Shown: positions 7,085-9,798 of the stretch, one piece after another
Position numbering within the stretch: position 1 is the first letter of the stretch
Layout of the letters: every line of letters starts with the position of its first letter
Source: Rickettsiales bacterium
GTDB lineage: Bacteria; Pseudomonadota; Alphaproteobacteria; Rickettsiales; CANDYO01
Assembly (NCBI GenBank): GCA_947424995.1
Contig: CANDYO010000073.1
Coordinates: 1-9,798 of the forward strand
DNA length: 9,798 nucleotides
Direction: 5' to 3'
The notes under the pieces: model-generated
What the model was told of the DNA's origin: nothing
Databases searched by the model: none
Seen by the model: only the letters and a program-made list of their open reading frames with translations
Program-made: the position numbers and the translations under genes

Positions 7085-7107
7085 GTTCTAATAACCTAGT
7101 TCTTTTT
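7075..7107 (+). terminator. Rho-independent terminator of aspS, overlapping its stop codon
   Basis: CTAGGTT (7081-7087) pairs perfectly with AACCTAG (7093-7099) around a five-base loop, CTAAT. The stem can be extended outward by AAAGAG pairing with TTCTTT with one G-T wobble. A T-rich run (TTCTTTTT, 7100-7107) follows. The TAG stop of aspS (7082-7084) lies inside the stem. The 27-bp gap to the convergent gene ending at 7112 makes a shared role likely, but the T-tract for the minus strand is poorer. Confidence 0.8.
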
Positions 7108-7111
7108 ACTA

Positions 7112-8257
7112 TTATTCATCGTAAGTGATGGTTGCTATGAATCCATGGCTAATTTTTGCGTCGTCTAGATATACACCCAAAAGATTATTCTCATAAACAG
7201 TATTTGCTGAAGTTGTAGTACTGCCTGGGTATAAAATATTAACCCAAAGTGCTGGATTACCGATTAGGTGATTGTCTTTACTACAAATAGCAAAAAAGGC
7301 TCCAGATTCTTTTCCATTAATCCAATCGCCACATAGGTTATATCCATCATTAATGTTATTAGCTGTTATGCCATCAAAATGTGAATATCTTGAACTTAAT
7401 AATTCATTATTATAAGAATAAAACCTCCAATTTGATACATTATTTGATGATGAATTAAAATCAGTTATATATCCGTGGTCTTTTACTAATGTTACGCCTC
7501 CAGTGATAGTGTAGTTTGTGCCGCCATTATACAATATTCCATATGCAGTAGTGGTAGTTACATCAGGGTTAAAAGATAATTTAATATAAAGGTTATGATT
7601 TATATCATAAATAAATGCTTTTCCTAGAGGAGAGCCCACACAATCAAAATTACCAACAGCAAATCCTCCCATATTACTATGCATAATAACATTAGAAACA
7701 GCAAGGTTAATTAGGCTCTGTGGATTAAGGGTTATCCATGCGCCAGAGCCATCTAGAGGTCCTTGATATAAAAATCCAAGGCTTTTTGCACCAGTTTCAA
7801 CAGTATTATAGTTTCCTACCGCTTGTAAATTACCATTAGAGTTATCATAGTTAGGTCCGTATATATATGTTCCATTTACTGTAACTCCAGGAGAAGATGG
7901 ATAATTGAAGGGATGCCATGATCCTCCACCTAAAATAGGTCCTTTGTAAATGAAAGTTATGTCTTGATACCCAGTGGCAGTAGAAAATCCGCTAATATAA
8001 ACTTCGTTTGAGTTAGGTGTGGTGCGGATACCTGTTAAAAAAGTACTACTGCCACTATATAGGCTAGGATAATCTAAAGTAATATAGCTAATAGATGGAG
8101 CTGCAGTAATACTTGATGTAATTTCAGTTAAGCATGAATTAGCTTCATCGATTAGTTCTTTATAATCTGTACCATCGAACGTCAAGGCAGCGTTTTGAAG
8201 TCCTGAGCATGAATTTTCTGGTAAATCGCTTAAAGTTTGGCTTAGTATGTCAGTCAT
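7112..8257 (-). CDS. Hypothetical HAF-like repeat protein, probable beta-propeller
   Basis: I do not recognise a named family for this 381-residue protein. It is rich in Ser, Thr, Asn, Gly and Tyr, poor in Lys, and appears to be built of about five imperfect units of 55-65 residues. Recurring pieces are 'VYISGF...FIYKGPILGGGSW' (86-113), 'LQAVGNY...GFLYQGPLDGSGAW' (about 143-174), 'GFAVGNF...AFIYD', 'YNLCGDW...GAFFAI' and, near the end, LLGVYLDDAKISHGFIAT. The pattern 'G-I/V-x-G...G-F-I/L-Y' followed by a Trp or Pro-rich strand recalls HAF extracellular repeats, and a beta-propeller or similar all-beta fold is the likely structure; both are inferences from appearance. The first about 50 residues (MTDILSQTLSDLPENS) are not hydrophobic and there is no signal peptide, unlike typical HAF proteins, so it may be cytoplasmic or use a leaderless export route. 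AAGGAA (8265-8270) is a good ribosome-binding site 7 bases before the ATG, and a promoter lies upstream, so the gene looks functional. Confidence 0.8.
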   Translation of the reverse strand: MTDILSQTLSDLPENSCSGLQNAALTFDGTDYKELIDEANSCLTEITSSITAAPSISYITLDYPSLYSGSSTFLTGIRTTPNSNEVYISGFSTATGYQDITFIYKGPILGGGSWHPFNYPSSPGVTVNGTYIYGPNYDNSNGNLQAVGNYNTVETGAKSLGFLYQGPLDGSGAWITLNPQSLINLAVSNVIMHSNMGGFAVGNFDCVGSPLGKAFIYDINHNLYIKLSFNPDVTTTTAYGILYNGGTNYTITGGVTLVKDHGYITDFNSSSNNVSNWRFYSYNNELLSSRYSHFDGITANNINDGYNLCGDWINGKESGAFFAICSKDNHLIGNPALWVNILYPGSTTTSANTVYENNLLGVYLDDAKISHGFIATITYDE

Positions 8258-8318
8258 GGAAATATTCCTTATAATTTTAAGTTAAGGCAAGATATTAAAA
8301 GTTCACTTTGCATAACTA

Positions 8319-8348
8319 ATTATAACTAAAGGTTGACTTATTGTGCAA
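8319..8348 (-). promoter_or_regulatory. Candidate promoter for the repeat protein
   Basis: On the minus strand a perfect TATAAT (8319-8324) lies 18 bases after TTGCAC (8343-8348, only TTG matching). Initiation near 8312 would give a leader of about 55 nt ending in the AAGGAA ribosome-binding site. The promoter sits in the 125-bp gap behind the YqhA-like gene on the same strand, suggesting separate transcription. The -10 box is strong and the -35 box is weak. Confidence 0.45.
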
Positions 8349-8382
8349 TATTTTTTTAAGAGGGAATACATTGTTGGAGCTC

Positions 8383-8910
8383 TTATTTTTTATCTCTTAT
8401 CTCTTTGGTTTTTACTGAAATAAAATCCATTACAGCTAGTAATACTCCTGAAACGATAAACGTAACATGAGTGATTAAAAGCCATTTAAAACTATCTGGA
8501 TTTAATGGAGTATTCGACATGAAAATTTTTAATAAATGGATCCCAGAAATGGCGACCATCGATGAAATTAGTTTAAGCTTTAGAGTGTTAAAATCAACGG
8601 AACCTTTCCAATCAGGTTGGTCTTTGTGTTCATCAATATCGAATTTAGAAACAAAATTTTCATAGCCTGAGAAAATTACGATTAGAATCAAATTTCCAGC
8701 TAGAGATAGGTCAATTAACGAAAGAGCACCAAGCACTACATCGGTTGGAGTCGCTTGCGGAATATTGATTATAAAATGCCATAATTCTTCGATGAAGCTA
8801 TAAGTTAACCCACCCAGCGCTAAAGCTAAACCAATATAAAATGGAGCCATCAACCATCTACTTGCGAATAATCCATGTTCTATGGTTCTTTCAATGATAT
8901 TATTACTCAT
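8383..8910 (-). CDS. yqhA: YqhA/UPF0114 (TIGR00645) family inner-membrane protein
   Basis: This 175-residue protein matches the UPF0114/YqhA family by its characteristic segments ASRWLMAPFYIGLALAL (16-32), DVVLGALSLIDLSLAGNLIL (57-76) and VIFSGYENFVSKFD (78-91). It has four hydrophobic membrane segments at about 20-40, 58-80, 112-131 and 143-163, with a charged loop between the second and third (DEHKDQPDWKG) and a basic C-terminal tail. Family members are small integral membrane proteins of unknown biochemical function, so no role is claimed. The ATG at 8910 is preceded at a good distance by GAGG (8917-8920), which fixes the start. It is divergent from the carbonic-anhydrase-like gene (142-bp gap) and on the same strand as the repeat protein downstream; no hairpin terminator with a T-run on the minus strand is visible after its stop. 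Confidence 0.92.
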   Translation of the reverse strand: MSNNIIERTIEHGLFASRWLMAPFYIGLALALGGLTYSFIEELWHFIINIPQATPTDVVLGALSLIDLSLAGNLILIVIFSGYENFVSKFDIDEHKDQPDWKGSVDFNTLKLKLISSMVAISGIHLLKIFMSNTPLNPDSFKWLLITHVTFIVSGVLLAVMDFISVKTKEIRDKK

Positions 8911-9052
8911 AACAATCCTCTAATTAGCGATACGAATCTAATTTAACTTATACGCGAATAAATACAATAATTTTTTGAGTTATTAATTTAGATAATGACT
9001 TATTGCATATTTTTAGGCATATTATTTAAAGGATAAATTAAGGATATATTTA

Positions 9053-9625
9053 ATGAGCATATTAAAATCAGCAGCTAAACTTTTATTCAGAATCTCTAGG
9101 ACATTTGAAGCTTTAGCTATCGCAAAAGATAATAAAATATTTGAAGAGACGATTAAGCTTGATGAGTTCAAAGTTAATATGACTTATGATAACTTAGAAG
9201 AGCGGAGCTATACCGATACTTTATTAGTGTCATGTGTGGATTTTCGCTTTAGATGTGAAATAGATCGATTAATGCGTGATGTATTACATTTAAGTGGTGA
9301 TTATGATGAAATTGCTTTGCCTGGCTCTAGTCTTTCTTTAGTGGAAAAAAAATACCCAGATTGGGGGAGAACATTAGAAGAAGTTATCGGAATATTGCAA
9401 AATATTCATCATATAAAACGGGTTATCTTTTTAGATCATCGGGATTGCAGTGCCTATAGATTAATCAAAGGAGCAGATTCAGTTTGTACTAGAGATTTAG
9501 AAACAGAAGCTCATTCTGAAGTATTTAAAGAAGTTAGGGAAATTATGAAAAATAAATTCCCAGAACTGCAGGTTTATACTCTTTTAATAGGGCTTGATGG
9601 AGTGGTTGAGAACATCAAGGAGTAG
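9053..9625 (+). CDS. Small beta-carbonic-anhydrase-like zinc protein
   Basis: The 190-residue protein carries the zinc-site signature of beta-type carbonic anhydrases: SCVDFRFR with C61, D63 and R65 (C-x-D-x-R), and DHRDC with H129 and C132 (H-x-x-C). Beta-carbonic anhydrases interconvert CO2 and bicarbonate with zinc held by these Cys/His/Cys ligands and the Asp-Arg pair. Here the usual HxxCG reads HRDCS, and the segment between the two motifs (DEIALPGSSLSL, 85-96, then WGRTLEEVIGILQNIHHIKRV, 104-124) matches a divergent CA-like group I recall with 'CMDYR' and 'DHRDCGAY' motifs, whose activity is not settled. The first 50 residues form a basic N-terminal extension with no signal peptide. AAGGA (9040-9044) lies 8 bases before the ATG. 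It is a single gene, divergent from yqhA, with a terminator about 75 bp downstream. Zinc binding is likely; carbonic anhydrase activity is inferred. Confidence 0.82.
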   Translation: MSILKSAAKLLFRISRTFEALAIAKDNKIFEETIKLDEFKVNMTYDNLEERSYTDTLLVSCVDFRFRCEIDRLMRDVLHLSGDYDEIALPGSSLSLVEKKYPDWGRTLEEVIGILQNIHHIKRVIFLDHRDCSAYRLIKGADSVCTRDLETEAHSEVFKEVREIMKNKFPELQVYTLLIGLDGVVENIKE

Positions 9626-9699
9626 AGGTTGTATTTGTAATAAAGTTGTTTTTGGCTTTAAAGTCTCTCCGTCAAAAATCAATTTTATAACAAAAAATT

Positions 9700-9732
9700 A
9701 GGTGGTAATTTTTTATAAATTCCACCTTTTTT
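9700..9732 (+). terminator. Hairpin terminator after the CA-like gene, probably bidirectional
   Basis: AGGTGG (9700-9705) pairs with CCACCT (9722-9727), and AATTT (9707-9711) with AAATT (9717-9721), leaving one unpaired T and a five-base loop. Six T's follow (9727-9732), and a run of A's precedes the stem (9692-9697), so the same hairpin would also have a T-run on the minus strand. It would end the transcript from 9053-9625 with a 3' untranslated tail of about 105 nt. The 173 bp from 9626 to the right edge hold no convincing gene. Confidence 0.75.
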
Positions 9733-9798
9733 ATTTCTAAATGCGATTCTATCAAATTTTTCTTTAAATTTGTTTTGAAGTTGGTATTTATAGCCAAT

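Noticed and set aside
8357..8385. TAAGAG...CTCTTA followed by T's on the plus strand, as a terminator.
   Set aside because: The stem is only six AT-rich pairs with a 17-base loop, and there is no plus-strand gene upstream within reach for it to terminate; on the minus strand it lacks a T-run.
8471..8665. A plus-strand 64-codon open frame opposite yqhA.
   Set aside because: It is antisense to a clear family member, has no supporting ribosome-binding site, and has no recognisable features.
9685..9798. A minus-strand open frame of 37 codons running in from the right edge and ending in TAA at 9685, possibly the end of another gene.
   Set aside because: A second minus-strand frame is also open across nearly the same stretch, the composition is simply AT/Lys-rich, and the hairpin terminator at 9700-9732 would lie inside it. 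The open length is not significant at this GC content.

Overview
The window is AT-rich and densely coded. It looks like an alphaproteobacterial chromosome, most likely from the order Rickettsiales. This is inferred from the AspRS N-terminus (MHKYRTHNCGEL), the tight divergent rnd/aspS pair, the low GC, and GC-richer palindromic repeats between genes, one of which reaches into a coding sequence. The genus cannot be told from the sequence alone. I see no CRISPR array, tRNA, rRNA, insertion sequence or prophage module.

Layout. (1) 1-559, minus: the N-terminal part of an uncharacterised protein that runs off the left edge, behind a near-consensus promoter. (2) 672-2819, minus: a full-length RelA/SpoT homologue (HD hydrolase, synthetase, TGS, zinc-finger-like region, ACT). 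(3) 2820-3203: a divergent intergenic region with a good spoT promoter and a 177-bp nested palindromic repeat. (4) 3204-3977, plus: a PAP2-type membrane phosphatase with degenerate arginine positions. (5) 4013-4140: a second, different palindromic repeat whose right arm encodes the last residues and the stop codon of RNase D. (6) 4107-5219, minus: RNase D. (7) 5294-7084, plus: aspartyl-tRNA synthetase, followed by a hairpin terminator that overlaps its stop codon. (8) 7112-8257, minus: a hypothetical protein of imperfect ~60-residue repeats resembling HAF/beta-propeller repeats. (9) 8383-8910, minus: a YqhA/UPF0114 four-helix membrane protein. (10) 9053-9625, plus: a small beta-carbonic-anhydrase-like protein, with a symmetric terminator downstream.

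The genes do not form one operon. Most have their own promoter or terminator and the strands alternate. RNase D, AspRS and the RSH protein are housekeeping or stress functions in RNA processing, translation and (p)ppGpp signalling. The repeat protein, the PAP2 protein, the truncated left-edge protein and the CA-like protein look like lineage-specific cargo.

No clear new multi-gene system is visible. The most notable observations are the palindromic repeat that has become the C-terminus of RNase D, the highly nested palindrome in the spoT/PAP2 intergenic region, the S-F-K-D variant of the RSH synthetase motif, and the repeat protein of unknown function with no recognisable signal peptide.
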